From positions 992,001 to 1,056,000 of the forward strand of contig NZ_CP026604.1 in the NCBI RefSeq assembly GCF_003063625.1: a DNA stretch of 64,000 bases. Reading direction: 5' to 3'. The DNA comes from Saccharobesus litoralis. Lineage in GTDB: Bacteria > Pseudomonadota > Gammaproteobacteria > Enterobacterales > Alteromonadaceae. Shown piece by piece: positions 1 through 8,519 of the stretch. Under the pieces are notes generated by a model that did no database searches, was not told the origin of the DNA, and worked only from the letters and a program-made list of their open reading frames with translations. The translations under genes and the position numbers were made by a program. The stretch's first letter is position 1. Each line of letters begins with the position of its first letter.

Positions 1-194
1 ACTACAATGTGGGTATTGTCGACTTAGCCGATAAACCTTTCCCGGAGCTGGTTAAAAGCATTCGAGAAATCGGTTATCGCATGTATAACTTCCGCAGCTC
101 AGCAGCCGAAAATAACCAGATAGTTCAACCGAAAATGCCAGTGAAAAAAGATACTGTGCAAGTGGATGAAGACGCGCATACGCGCTCTAATTAG
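1..194 (+). CDS. C-terminal fragment of a gene cut by the window edge, possibly a glycoside hydrolase
   Basis: The reading frame is open from the first bases of the window to the TAA at 192-194, so this is the last ~64 codons of a longer gene. A GTG at 9-11 could be mistaken for a start, but there is no Shine-Dalgarno sequence and the frame continues upstream of it. The pattern G-I-V-D followed by K-P-F-P-E-L-V and R-M-Y-N-F-R resembles the end of the TIM barrel in some marine glycoside hydrolases such as GH50 or GH86. This is a weak resemblance, not an identification. The last ~30 residues are polar and probably disordered. A perfect hairpin follows the stop. Confidence 0.45.
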   Translation, partial: YNVGIVDLADKPFPELVKSIREIGYRMYNFRSSAAENNQIVQPKMPVKKDTVQVDEDAHTRSN

Positions 195-201
195 AAGGGA
201 T

Positions 202-225
202 TTAGGAGCAATGGATTGCTCCTAA
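202..225 (+). terminator. Hairpin after the left-edge gene
   Basis: A perfect 10-bp inverted repeat (TTAGGAGCAA, loop TGGA, TTGCTCCTAA) begins 8 bases after the stop of the left-edge gene. There is no T-run, so it may work as a weak terminator or as a 3'-end-stabilising stem. Confidence 0.45.
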
Positions 226-248
226 GCGCCGCGGGTCGCGACATTTAA

Positions 249-281
249 ATGGTGGGAGTCGTTCGTCTCCGGCCACCCTAC
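249..281. repeat. Solo 33-bp dispersed repeat
   Basis: This 33-base stretch between the left-edge gene and the VOC gene matches, in inverted orientation, the 33-base end at 29613-29645 and its partner at 29709-29741. It looks like a single arm of that intergenic palindromic element. Confidence 0.5.
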
Positions 282-289
282 TTGCTATA

Positions 290-703
290 TTACTTTTCAG
301 TTTGCACTAAACTAAACCAGTTGCCGGAATTATCTAAGCCCATAGCTTCAACGCCATATAGCTGTTCTGTCGGTGGTTGGATAAACTCAACGCCTTTAGC
401 CACAAGCTCTTCGTACGTTTTTTGACAATCTTTAGTTTTGAAAACGCCCGCACCAAACGCGCCTTCCTTTATCAGACTTCGTATTTTTTCAGCTGAGTCT
501 TTGGTAAACATAGGTCCTTCTTTTGGCTCTGCTAAAACCAGCTGAAGTTGTGATTGAGATTTCGGATACACAGTTAGCCATCGGAAACCACCTTCCACTT
601 TCATATCATCACCGACTTCAAAACCGAGTTTGTTCTTATAAAAATCAAGTGCTTCGTCTTGATTAAGTACGTATATTGTTGAATGCGCTATGGACGTGAT
701 CAT
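290..703 (-). CDS. VOC-superfamily (glyoxalase/bleomycin-resistance-like) protein
   Basis: A 137-residue single-domain protein with the vicinal-oxygen-chelate layout: an N-terminal strand (I-A-H-S-T-I-Y-V) with a metal-ligand His, then D-E-A-L-D-F-Y at the first helix, and a second beta-alpha-beta unit ending with D-N-S-G-N-W-F. These proteins usually bind a divalent metal as homodimers and act as lyases, dioxygenases or drug-binding proteins; the substrate here cannot be named. The ATG at 701-703 has a GGGA-like ribosome site upstream. An AraC-type regulator lies ~1 kb upstream on the same strand, and a relic of its 3' end sits just upstream of this gene, suggesting the two were once adjacent. 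Confidence 0.85.
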   Translation of the reverse strand: MITSIAHSTIYVLNQDEALDFYKNKLGFEVGDDMKVEGGFRWLTVYPKSQSQLQLVLAEPKEGPMFTKDSAEKIRSLIKEGAFGAGVFKTKDCQKTYEELVAKGVEFIQPPTEQLYGVEAMGLDNSGNWFSLVQTEK

Positions 704-766
704 TTAAATATTCCCTGTTGTTAAGTCATCGTTATCTTATAGCAATAATCAAAGTGATATTTCTCC

Positions 767-806
767 AATATTGCTCACTTTGGCAATTTACCCCCAAAAT
801 AGGTAC
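767..806 (-). repeat. Degenerate copy of the araC-like gene's 3' end
   Basis: About 34 of 39 bases match the segment 1747-1785 that encodes the last residues and stop of the AraC-type regulator, including an identical 12-base block GGCAATTTACCC and an identical ATATTGCTCACTT. The frame is broken here. It lies directly upstream of the VOC gene, as expected if the regulator once ended here and the segment ~807-1746 was inserted between. Confidence 0.55.
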
Positions 807-1089
807 TTCTGATAATACTCGATGTTCATTATTTTCGAAGCCATGGAATGTATGTTACTTAAACAGCTAGAATTCATCTTCTAGACGTTCCAAAACAGAA
901 AATACTTTCTTAAACAAAAAACTATGGCTGGCAAACCCAATTCGAATGATGACACCAAACGACCCTACATGCCCTTATATGTTGATGATTTCCAATGTTT
1001 ATTTAAAGGGATATAAAGAGTAAACTCCATTGAAAAATGATTAAACGCTGCGTTTGCTGCAGCAAAATAATGTTTAAATGGAGCTTAAC

Positions 1090-1641
1090 TTGAAAAATAC
1101 CATGATTTGCTCACTTCTACTCTCTCTAGCTAGCTGCGGAGGCTCTGGTGGCAAAGATACATCTAACGATTACTCGGAACAATATAAGAACCTAGTAGGA
1201 AAATGGACTTCGAATTGTTTTCTTACACCTGAACAGCAATTTAAAGATCCTACAGAGCCCAAAGTGGTTGATATCGATTTGTACGTTAGAGAAACATTGG
1301 AATATACGGATACAACCTTCAAAGCAACAAGGCTATTTTATTCAGATCCTAGCTGCACTAATTCCGTTAATTATGTTTTGGATCCTGATTCGGGGCAGAC
1401 TGGTGTCTATGATTTTAAAAACAGCTTTGAAAGTTCAGATGGATTAACGTCGAATTCATACAAAATGGAGTATTCGTTTGACTACAGCATAACTGGAGCC
1501 ATTAAGTTGAATAGCAAAGGACAACCTGTACCGCGTTTATTTGAAAAATCATATTATTTTGACGTAGAGAAAATGTACCCGGTTTTACGTTCGCAAGAAA
1601 ATTTATATGTTAATTTTCAAATTGAATATACTTTGCAGTAA
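1090..1641 (+). CDS. Small lipoprotein of unknown function
   Basis: About 183 residues. A TTG start at 1090 is preferred over the ATG at 1078: GGAG at 1080-1083 lies 6 bases upstream of the TTG, and this start gives a compact signal peptide (K-N-T-M-I-C-S-L-L-L-S-L-A-S-C) ending in a lipobox Cys followed by a Gly/Ser linker. The mature part has two further cysteines and many aromatic and acidic residues, with no family I recognise. It is oriented against its neighbours and lies inside the segment that separates the araC-like gene from the VOC gene, so it may be an insertion. An outer- or inner-membrane lipoprotein role is inferred only from the signal. Confidence 0.7.
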   Translation: MKNTMICSLLLSLASCGGSGGKDTSNDYSEQYKNLVGKWTSNCFLTPEQQFKDPTEPKVVDIDLYVRETLEYTDTTFKATRLFYSDPSCTNSVNYVLDPDSGQTGVYDFKNSFESSDGLTSNSYKMEYSFDYSITGAIKLNSKGQPVPRLFEKSYYFDVEKMYPVLRSQENLYVNFQIEYTLQ

Positions 1642-1651
1642 CAAAGTCTTT

Positions 1652-1670
1652 GTGAGGTAGCAAACCTCAC
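1652..1670 (+). terminator. Hairpin after the lipoprotein gene
   Basis: A perfect 7-bp stem (GTGAGGT, loop AGCAA, ACCTCAC) begins 10 bases after the stop codon. A second 7-bp stem (TCTGGTG/CACCAGA, 1706-1729) follows. Neither has a strong T-run. Confidence 0.4.
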
Positions 1671-1752
1671 TATTGTGTTGAAAACGTCTAAAAACCAAAA
1701 GCTAATCTGGTGTCCGAGCAGGCACCAGATAGAAATGCAAAAATGATATTGC

Positions 1753-2172
1753 TCACTTAGGCAATTTACCCAAAAAACGGTAGGCGAAACAGGCTGGGAT
1801 CACTTGTGCGGGAAAACGGAACGGCTCAGCTGACATAGCCCAAAGTTTACGACGATATAAAGTCGGCACCATACCCACTTGTTTTAGAAACAATGAAGAA
1901 AAACTACCTAGGCTTGTGTAACCGACTTTTTCGCATACTTCTGAAACACTAAAATTTTCGGTTATCAGCATTTTCTTAGCTTCTGCAACTCTTAGCCGAA
2001 TCAAGAATTCGTTAGGTGTTTCACCATAGGTATCTTTGAAAACACGTAAGAAATGATACTGCGACATATATGAATTCTTAGCGATGCCGGATAACTTGAG
2101 CGATGCTTGAAAATTATCCGCAATATAATCTCTACTAGCGTTTAGTCTTTCGAACTTATAGTTGGTAGCCAT
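1753..2172 (-). CDS. AraC-family transcriptional regulator (DNA-binding domain only)
   Basis: About 139 residues, almost entirely the double helix-turn-helix domain of the AraC/XylS family: first HTH around L-S-G-I-A...S-Q-Y-H-F-L-R-V-F-K, then the signature F-S-V-S-E-V-C-E-K-V-G-Y-T-S-L-G-S-F-S-S-L-F-L-K and the family-typical P-T-L-Y-R-R. There is no effector-binding domain, so it resembles the small SoxS/MarA-like type. The ATG at 2170-2172 is chosen over the upstream GTG because GAGTGA lies 5 bases before it. It reads toward the VOC gene on the same strand; regulation of that gene is inferred from proximity and from the relic at 767-806. Confidence 0.85.
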   Translation of the reverse strand: MATNYKFERLNASRDYIADNFQASLKLSGIAKNSYMSQYHFLRVFKDTYGETPNEFLIRLRVAEAKKMLITENFSVSEVCEKVGYTSLGSFSSLFLKQVGMVPTLYRRKLWAMSAEPFRFPAQVIPACFAYRFLGKLPK

Positions 2173-2357
2173 AAAAATCACTCATTAAGTCGAATAAAAA
2201 GCAATAGGGTCTTTATATTTGCATTAACCTCCTTTTACAATAAATAAAAGCCTAAATTCAAGATTCAACAGTTGGCTCTTTTACTTTAGACAGGATTTAA
2301 GCCATTGATTTTTATATAAAATTAATATGAAAGACCTAACCCTAGAGTTCTATTTCA

Positions 2358-2612
2358 ATGTTCTACGGAATAATTATTCGCATGTACTATTTTGATAATC
2401 AGCAACACAACGTGCCTCATATTCATGTGCATTACCAAGATCACGCTGCAATTATAGAAATACCTGAAGGCAATATTTTGCAAGGCAAATTACCGACTTC
2501 TAAACAAAAATTAGTTGATGCTTGGATTGAGATTCATAAAGATGAATTGATGGCTGATTGGGAACTTGCCATTAATGGTGAATCTGTATTTAAAATTGAT
2601 CCTTTAAAATAG
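2358..2612 (+). CDS. DUF4160 family protein
   Basis: 84 residues matching the DUF4160 pattern: start at M-F-Y-G-I-I-I-R-M-Y, then H-N-V-P-H-I-H-V-H-Y and a C-terminal W-x-x-x-x-x-x-E-L with a tryptophan-acidic tail. Such genes are usually followed by a DUF2442 partner and are treated as putative toxin-antitoxin-like pairs of unproven function. The expected partner is absent: the TAG at 2610-2612 is followed at once by a truncated PSD1 reading frame. The frame just upstream (S-S-I-S before the Met) also fits the family's usual N-terminus but is interrupted, so a few N-terminal residues may have been lost. Confidence 0.75.
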   Translation: MFYGIIIRMYYFDNQQHNVPHIHVHYQDHAAIIEIPEGNILQGKLPTSKQKLVDAWIEIHKDELMADWELAINGESVFKIDPLK

Positions 2613-2631
2613 GCTACCACCAAGCAAACAA

Positions 2632-5301
2632 ATGGTTGATGAATTTATTAATGACCAAAGTGCCAATGCCTATGAAAACTTGGTAGAGCGTTTACTTAGT
2701 TCGAAACATTATGGCGAGCGCATGGCCATGGACTGGTTAGATGTGGTGCGTTATGCCGATACTTGGGGTTATCACAGCGACAACGAACGCGAAGTTTGGC
2801 CATATCGTGACTACGTTATTCAAGCGTTTAACGACAATATGCCCTTCTCTACTTTCACTAAAGAACAACTAGCGGGTGACTTGATGCCAGAAACGGGTTA
2901 TCGCGGTTTAACGGCGTCAACCTACAATATGCTAATCAACATAACCCAAGAAGGCGGCGCGCAAGACAAAGAGTTTTTAGTTAAATCCTTGGTTGATAGA
3001 GTCACTAACGTTGGCACGACTTGGCTAGGTAGCACGACAGGTTGTGCGGTTTGTCATGATCATAAGTTCGATCCCTATTCCGCCAAAGATATATACAGCT
3101 TAGGCGCGTTTTTCGCCGATATCGACGAAAAAGGTTACTGGGGTAGCTCGCGTATTGGCAGCAATATTTTTAATAAATTCCCTGTCGCGATAGTCGGAAA
3201 CCAGCAAGAACGCGATATGTTTAGCACACTGTTAGCTCAGCATGAGCAAGACAAAAAGCAACGCTCGATTAAACCTTTTGGTCATTGGCAACAAGCGAAA
3301 AAAACCGAAGAAGGCAAGCTAACACCTTCTTTACAGGCGTTTGATACCTTAGCCGGTATCACCATAGCTAAACCTTTAACTGGCTTTGAGCAATGGCTAA
3401 CTAAGTTACGTAAATTTGCCAATTCATCAGCCAACACTACAAATATCAGTAACGAGAAAGACAACGACAAAAGCCTATGGCAACCAGTACATATAGACTC
3501 ATTACAAACCGCCAATGCCAGCGCCAACTTAGAAGATAACAGCATTGTAAGAAGTGACTGGATTAAACCAACTCAGCCAGAACAATATGTTATTCAGAGT
3601 AACGGCAAATTCCCTAATCAAATCTCGGCACTACAATTTGATTTTTTAAGCGAAGAGCAAGATCCAACGAAAAACTGGGCAGCTAAAAATGTGCCATTTG
3701 CCATTAAGCAATTAACTGTCAGTGTCACTCGACCAAACGGTAAAAGTGAACAAAGCCAAGTCGAGTATCAAGTGCAAACCGACCAGCTTAAATCCTTGGA
3801 CTTAGGTTACTACATGATCCCTCGTGCTGGGTTAGAAGTTAATTATCGCCATGAATATAACCTTGCCAGCCGTAAAAACTTGCTTGGCAAAGACATGGTA
3901 CTGTTTTTAGAAAAACCGCTTAATTGGCAAGCCGGTGATAAAGTTGAAATCAAGCTCGATCTGACTTGGCAATATGGTGTCGAAAATATTGGCGCTGCCA
4001 TTTTACCTTCAACCAAAATCAAAGCGACCCATGCCCAATATTTAGGGCCGCTACCGGATGAAATTTTAGCCTTAGCCAACCAAGCTAAACATACAGAGCT
4101 AGAAACCGAATACCTCACCAAGTACTACAACCTATACAGCCAACCCGCTGTCGCGCTAGAGCGAAAAGTAGTCAGTGGCGATGTTGAGCTCGTTAAATTA
4201 GGTAAGCAATTACCACGCACTTGGATCACTAAAACGCGCAAAGAACCGCGCCAAACCAGAGTATTACCACGTGGTGACTGGATGGATGAAACTGGTGAAA
4301 TAGTCACACCAGCTATTCCAGAGTTTTTAGGTAAACTCGATATTAATGATCGCCGCGCTAACCGTCTCGATTTAGCTAACTGGCTGGTATCAGCCGACAA
4401 CCCATTAACGGCTAGAGTGACAGTCAATCGCTTATGGAAAAAGTTTTACGGTATTGGGTTATCGAAAGTGTTGGACGATGTTGGCTCGCAAGGTGAATGG
4501 CCAACTCACCCAGAATTACTTGACTGGCTAGCGGTTGAATTTATCGAATCCGGTTGGGATATCAAACATATGGTGCGCTTGATGGTGACATCAGCCACCT
4601 ATCGTCAGTCGTCCATTGTCGATTCTAAAACCCGCCAAAAAGATACGCAAAACCGTTATTTTGCGCGCCAAGCACAAGTGCGTTTACCAGCCGAAATACT
4701 ACGTGACAATGCTTTAGCGATAGCAGGTTTGCTGGATAATCAGATCGGTGGCAGCAGTGTGCGCCCCTATCAACCAGCGGGCTATTTATCGGATTTAGAA
4801 TTCCCTAAACGCTATTGGCGTACCGAGCAAGACAACCAGCAATATCGTCGTGGTCTTTATACCTTCTGGCAACGCACCCGCCTGCACCCTATGTTGCAAA
4901 CATTCGATGCACCTGCGCGTAGTGAGGGCCATGCCGACAGAGTGGTATCTAATACGCCACTGCAAGCCTTAACCCTGTTAAATGATCCGAGTTTTGTCGA
5001 AGCAGCACGTGTATTTGCCAGCCATATAATGCAACAACCGGGTACAACCGAAAGCAAAATAGATTGGGCATTACAAACTGCCTTAGCTCGCACTAGCCAA
5101 TCGCAGCAGGAACGCAATACCTTGGTTGAAGCCTACCAAACTAACCTTGATTACTTTACGCAAACACCGCATGAAGCCAGCGCGTTACTTGACCAAGGTA
5201 ATCAAGCCAATCCACAAAATCTTGAGCAAAACCAGTTAGCCGCATGGACATCCGTCGCACGCATTATCTTAAATTTACATGAAACGGTTACCCGCCTTTA
5301 G
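2632..5301 (+). CDS. 5'-truncated DUF1549/DUF1553 (PSD1) multidomain protein
   Basis: An 889-residue frame that begins in the middle of the PSCyt2 (DUF1549) domain. Residues 1-150 carry H-Y-G-E-R-M, the R-Y-A-D-T-x-G-Y motif and a c-type heme-like C138-A-V-C-H142; residues ~560-880 form the PSD1 (DUF1553) domain with N-P-L-T-A-R-V-T-V-N-R. Full-length relatives begin with a signal peptide and a PSCyt1 heme domain, as in the second copy at 13476-16859. Codons just before the ATG (L-P-P-S-K-Q) still belong to the family, so homology stops at the DUF4160 stop codon. Without a signal peptide the protein should not reach the periplasm, and it may be a pseudogene despite the long open frame. There is no clear ribosome site. 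A DUF1501 gene follows after 9 bases. Confidence 0.85.
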   Translation: MVDEFINDQSANAYENLVERLLSSKHYGERMAMDWLDVVRYADTWGYHSDNEREVWPYRDYVIQAFNDNMPFSTFTKEQLAGDLMPETGYRGLTASTYNMLINITQEGGAQDKEFLVKSLVDRVTNVGTTWLGSTTGCAVCHDHKFDPYSAKDIYSLGAFFADIDEKGYWGSSRIGSNIFNKFPVAIVGNQQERDMFSTLLAQHEQDKKQRSIKPFGHWQQAKKTEEGKLTPSLQAFDTLAGITIAKPLTGFEQWLTKLRKFANSSANTTNISNEKDNDKSLWQPVHIDSLQTANASANLEDNSIVRSDWIKPTQPEQYVIQSNGKFPNQISALQFDFLSEEQDPTKNWAAKNVPFAIKQLTVSVTRPNGKSEQSQVEYQVQTDQLKSLDLGYYMIPRAGLEVNYRHEYNLASRKNLLGKDMVLFLEKPLNWQAGDKVEIKLDLTWQYGVENIGAAILPSTKIKATHAQYLGPLPDEILALANQAKHTELETEYLTKYYNLYSQPAVALERKVVSGDVELVKLGKQLPRTWITKTRKEPRQTRVLPRGDWMDETGEIVTPAIPEFLGKLDINDRRANRLDLANWLVSADNPLTARVTVNRLWKKFYGIGLSKVLDDVGSQGEWPTHPELLDWLAVEFIESGWDIKHMVRLMVTSATYRQSSIVDSKTRQKDTQNRYFARQAQVRLPAEILRDNALAIAGLLDNQIGGSSVRPYQPAGYLSDLEFPKRYWRTEQDNQQYRRGLYTFWQRTRLHPMLQTFDAPARSEGHADRVVSNTPLQALTLLNDPSFVEAARVFASHIMQQPGTTESKIDWALQTALARTSQSQQERNTLVEAYQTNLDYFTQTPHEASALLDQGNQANPQNLEQNQLAAWTSVARIILNLHETVTRL

Positions 5302-5310
5302 GAGAAAATC

Positions 5311-6747
5311 ATGACGATTTCACGCAGACATTTTTTAAAACTTTCTGCTGCCAGTGCGGCAACGGGCTTGGGTATGGCGAATGTTTTTCCGGCACTCGCC
5401 GCGGGAGACGCTAGCAAAATAGGTAATGGCCAGCTTGGCAACAACAATGGAAAATGGACTGGCATACTCAATCAATACCATACGACGCCACGTGCTAAAC
5501 GGGTAATTTGGTTATACATGGCAGGCGGGCCATCGCATGTTGATCTATTCGATTACAAACCGGACTTAATCAAGTATCACGAAACCGATATGCCAGAATC
5601 GCTTACCAAAGGACAGCAGTTAGCTCAGTTGCAAGGTAAAGCGTTGAAGGTGCGAGCACCAACTTTCGAGTTTAAACGCTACGGCCAATCAGGGTTACAT
5701 ATGTCGACCCTATTGCCGCATATCGGCGAAAACCTCGCGGATAAAATGTGCTTAATCAACTCGATGAAAACTGACCAAATTAACCATGCCACAGCGCATA
5801 ATTTTATGAATACCGGCCATGGGGTGGCAGGCCGACCCAGTGTTGGTTCTTGGGTAGATTATGCATTAGGGGCGGACGCTAATGATCTACCACCTTATGT
5901 GGTGATGGTCTCTAAAGAGCTAGCAGGTAGCCCACAACCTTTGGCGGCCAACCAGTGGCATTCCGGCTTTTTACCCAGTCGTTTTCAAGGTATTGAATTT
6001 CAATCGGGTGCAGTGCCGGTTCATTATTTACAAAACCCGGGCACAGCTCGTCCGCATCAAGGGCGATTGATTGACTACATTAAACGCATGAACAAAATGG
6101 CTGGAGATCGCCTGCAAGATCCAGAGCAAATCACCCGCAGCTTGCAATACGAAATGGCGTTTAAAATGCAGCAAAGTTTACCGCAACTCGCTAACCTAGA
6201 AACCGAACCCGATTACATTAAAGATATGTATGGTATAGGCCAAGGCAACGACAGCTTTGCGCGCAACTGCTTGTTAGCGCGTAAAATGGTTGAAGGCGGC
6301 TCGCGCTTTATTCAGCTTTATCACCGCGGCTGGGATCATCATGGCAATATTGACGGTCAACTGCCAAACGTGTGTAAAACTGTCGACCAAGCGTCAGCCG
6401 CACTAGTATTGGATTTAGAGCAACGCGGCTTATTAGAAGACACCTTAGTGATTTGGGGTGGCGAATTTGGCCACACGCCGATGTCGCAAGGTACTGGCCG
6501 CGACCATCATATTAATTGCTTCTCAATGTGGATGGCTGGTGCTGGCATTAAACCGGGCATGGTATACGGTAAATCAGACGATTTTGGTTATGGTATTGTC
6601 GAAAACCAAATGCATGTGCACGATTTACACGCGACCTTGCTGCATTTACTCGGTATTAACCATGAACAGCTAACCTACCGCAGCCAAGGACGCGACTTTA
6701 GATTAACTGATGTTCATGGTCATGTGGTTAATAAAATATTGGCTTAA
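5311..6747 (+). CDS. DUF1501 family protein, Tat-exported
   Basis: 478 residues. The N-terminus has a twin-arginine signal (S-R-R-H-F-L-K, hydrophobic stretch, A-L-A-A cleavage region). The body has the DUF1501 features: G-G-P-S-H-V-D-L-F-D-Y-K-P near residue 70, H-R-G-W-D-H-H-G, W-G-G-E-F-G-H-T-P and a C-terminal H-V-H-D-L-H-A-T-L-L-H-L-L-G. DUF1501 belongs to the alkaline-phosphatase/sulfatase-like fold; its substrate is unknown. GGAG lies ahead of the ATG, and the gene starts 9 bases after the truncated PSD1 frame, as in the usual PSD1-DUF1501 pair. Its paralogue is at 9906-11378. Confidence 0.9.
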   Translation: MTISRRHFLKLSAASAATGLGMANVFPALAAGDASKIGNGQLGNNNGKWTGILNQYHTTPRAKRVIWLYMAGGPSHVDLFDYKPDLIKYHETDMPESLTKGQQLAQLQGKALKVRAPTFEFKRYGQSGLHMSTLLPHIGENLADKMCLINSMKTDQINHATAHNFMNTGHGVAGRPSVGSWVDYALGADANDLPPYVVMVSKELAGSPQPLAANQWHSGFLPSRFQGIEFQSGAVPVHYLQNPGTARPHQGRLIDYIKRMNKMAGDRLQDPEQITRSLQYEMAFKMQQSLPQLANLETEPDYIKDMYGIGQGNDSFARNCLLARKMVEGGSRFIQLYHRGWDHHGNIDGQLPNVCKTVDQASAALVLDLEQRGLLEDTLVIWGGEFGHTPMSQGTGRDHHINCFSMWMAGAGIKPGMVYGKSDDFGYGIVENQMHVHDLHATLLHLLGINHEQLTYRSQGRDFRLTDVHGHVVNKILA

Positions 6748-7102
6748 AGACTAGTACATTTTCAATTTAATTTTGATTAGTGGAAAACATTAGTGATCAC
6801 TTTCACACTGAGCGCGAAGCAGTCGAAGTGGCGGTAAATTAGAAAGTAATAAGACTTCGACACCAAAAGTAGGCGCCTTAAGCGAGCTCAGCCTAAAGTT
6901 GTTTATTTAATCTAAATATGGTTAAAAACATCACGAGTGATAGTAAATTATGCGAGTGATTCACCTGATCATTTTTTCTGGAAACACTACTATTGGCACA
7001 AGAAAAATCAGTCAGTATCCATAGTATTGAAACTAAGATAGTTAAGCGCAGTACCTAGACATTCTTAGTTTCCGACTTTGAAGCAAGGCGTTAAGTCGTG
7101 TG
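6748..7102. other. Convergent intergenic region with a dispersed repeat
   Basis: This gap lies between the convergent DUF1501 and NHL genes. Bases 6801-6901 are an ~101-bp element found almost identically, inverted, at 51101-51202, with a diverged copy at 60770-60850. I see no reading frame of note. A perfect 10-bp hairpin at 7090-7114 (GTTAAGTCGT, loop GTGCT) overlaps the stop codon of the NHL gene. Confidence 0.6.
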
Positions 7103-8125
7103 CTACGACTTAACATTAAACTTAAGCACCCTGCCCCATTTACTGTATTCAGTAATCAGTAAATTGCCTTTGGCATCAAACGCAATGCCATGCGGTGACG
7201 TAAATATGCCGTCTTGCCAGTCTTTTGGAGCGGTACGATCATGGCCAATTTGCTTAGCATTGTCATTAGTGCCTATGGTGTTAACTATCTTGCCATTAAT
7301 ATCGAGAATACTGACACGACCGCGGATCTCAGCAACTGCTAATTTATCTTTATAAAAAGCCACAGCACTCGGTTTACGTAGGTCGGTGGCATAATCACCA
7401 ATCAAGGTGCCGTCTAATTGCATATGCACCAAACGATCGTTATTGCGATCAGTACATAACAAGCGTTTGGGTGTGTAGCGCGGATCAATAGCTATTTTGT
7501 GGCAATTGCTAAACTTCCAAGGTTTGCCTTTACCCGCGAAGGTGGTTAGATAATTGCCTTTGCCATCAAACTGGTGAATAAAATCACGGCCATAACCATC
7601 GACAATATACATCTCGCCGCTATCTGCTACGGCTATTCCCGACAAGCGTAACTTACGTTTATCTGTCCAGTTTTTATGTACCGTAATTTCATTATGGTAA
7701 CGCTCAGGAATAGTTTTAAGTGCATCAATTTCTAGCACTTTATTACCTTGTAAATCCATTTTAAGGATTTTGTAGCTAAACATAGTGGGCGCGTAGATAA
7801 ACTCTTTATCACCTTCTTGTTTAATCACTAATGCATGAATATCCCAAGGGGCTTTAGGTAGATTGCGCAAGTATTTACCTTGTGGTGAAAACACTTGAAT
7901 ACCACCTTGCTTACCCATCACGCTAACGTAAATATCTCCATTTTTAGATACGGCGATCTCACCATGTGACTGGCCAATATGTTTTTGACCTTCGGCGGGT
8001 TTTAACCAGCCTTTTTCATGGCTATAGCCATGATGCTTGTCATGTGCCGCAACATTAAACGCGGTAATAGGAGCCGTTAAAGTAGCGATTAGCAGTAGTG
8101 CTAAGCGACGGGTAATGAATTTCAT
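7103..8125 (-). CDS. Secreted NHL-repeat beta-propeller protein
   Basis: About 340 residues from the ATG at 8123-8125 (start of M-K-F-I-T-R-R-L-A), which gives a clean signal peptide ending near A-A-H-D. The open frame continues upstream only because the tandem 44-bp repeats happen to lack stops; that extension is not coding. An AAGG ribosome site precedes the ATG. The mature protein has a short His-rich start (H-D-K-H-H-G-Y-S-H) and then repeated NHL blades (G-E-M-Y-I-V-D-G-Y-G, S-P-H-G-I-A-F-D-A-K-G-N-L-L-I-T-E), as in six-bladed propellers related to peptidyl-hydroxyglycine lyases. It is the last gene of the minus-strand PSD1/DUF1501 module. Function unknown; probably periplasmic. Confidence 0.85.
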   Translation of the reverse strand: MKFITRRLALLLIATLTAPITAFNVAAHDKHHGYSHEKGWLKPAEGQKHIGQSHGEIAVSKNGDIYVSVMGKQGGIQVFSPQGKYLRNLPKAPWDIHALVIKQEGDKEFIYAPTMFSYKILKMDLQGNKVLEIDALKTIPERYHNEITVHKNWTDKRKLRLSGIAVADSGEMYIVDGYGRDFIHQFDGKGNYLTTFAGKGKPWKFSNCHKIAIDPRYTPKRLLCTDRNNDRLVHMQLDGTLIGDYATDLRKPSAVAFYKDKLAVAEIRGRVSILDINGKIVNTIGTNDNAKQIGHDRTAPKDWQDGIFTSPHGIAFDAKGNLLITEYSKWGRVLKFNVKS

Positions 8126-8150
8126 AAATTGTTGCCTTTTTGTATTTTGT

Positions 8151-8496
8151 TGTAGGTGAGCATTTATGCTTACAGAACCAAACCTTATCTTTGTAGGCGA
8201 GCATTTATGCTTGCAGAGCCTGCAAACCTTACCTTTGTGGCGAGCATTTATGCTTGCAGAGCCTGCAAACTTTACCTTTGTAGGCGAGCATTTATGCTTG
8301 CAGAGCCTGCAAGCCTTACCTTTGTTGCGAGCATTTATGCTTGCAGAGCCTGCAAACCTTACCTTTGTAGGTGAGCATTTATACTTACAGAACTTGCAAA
8401 CCTTACCTTTGTAGGCGAGCATTTATGCTTGCAGAGCCTGCAAACCTTACCTTTGTAGGCGAGCATTTATGCTTGCAGAGCCTGCAAGCCTTACCC
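8151..8496. repeat. Tandem array of eight ~44-bp repeats
   Basis: Units start at about 8151, 8192, 8236, 8279, 8323, 8366, 8410 and 8454, giving periods of 41-44 bases. Each unit carries GCATTTATGC and, in most, an inverted repeat of the type GCTTGCAG/CTGCAAGC. The array lies between the NHL gene and the DUF2231/cytochrome gene, in their shared transcript. Related fragments occur singly near 38225-38245 and 38560-38590, so the array looks like local amplification of a dispersed palindromic repeat. Confidence 0.9.
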
Positions 8497-8519
8497 AAAA
8501 GAGCAAGACTAAAGTCTCT

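Noticed and set aside
8126-8422. N-terminal extension of the NHL gene through the repeat array
   Set aside because: The extra ~99 residues are the translation of the 44-bp repeats. The ATG at 8123-8125 has a ribosome site and starts a signal peptide.
8151-8496. CRISPR array
   Set aside because: The units are contiguous ~44-bp repeats without unique spacers, and no cas gene is present.
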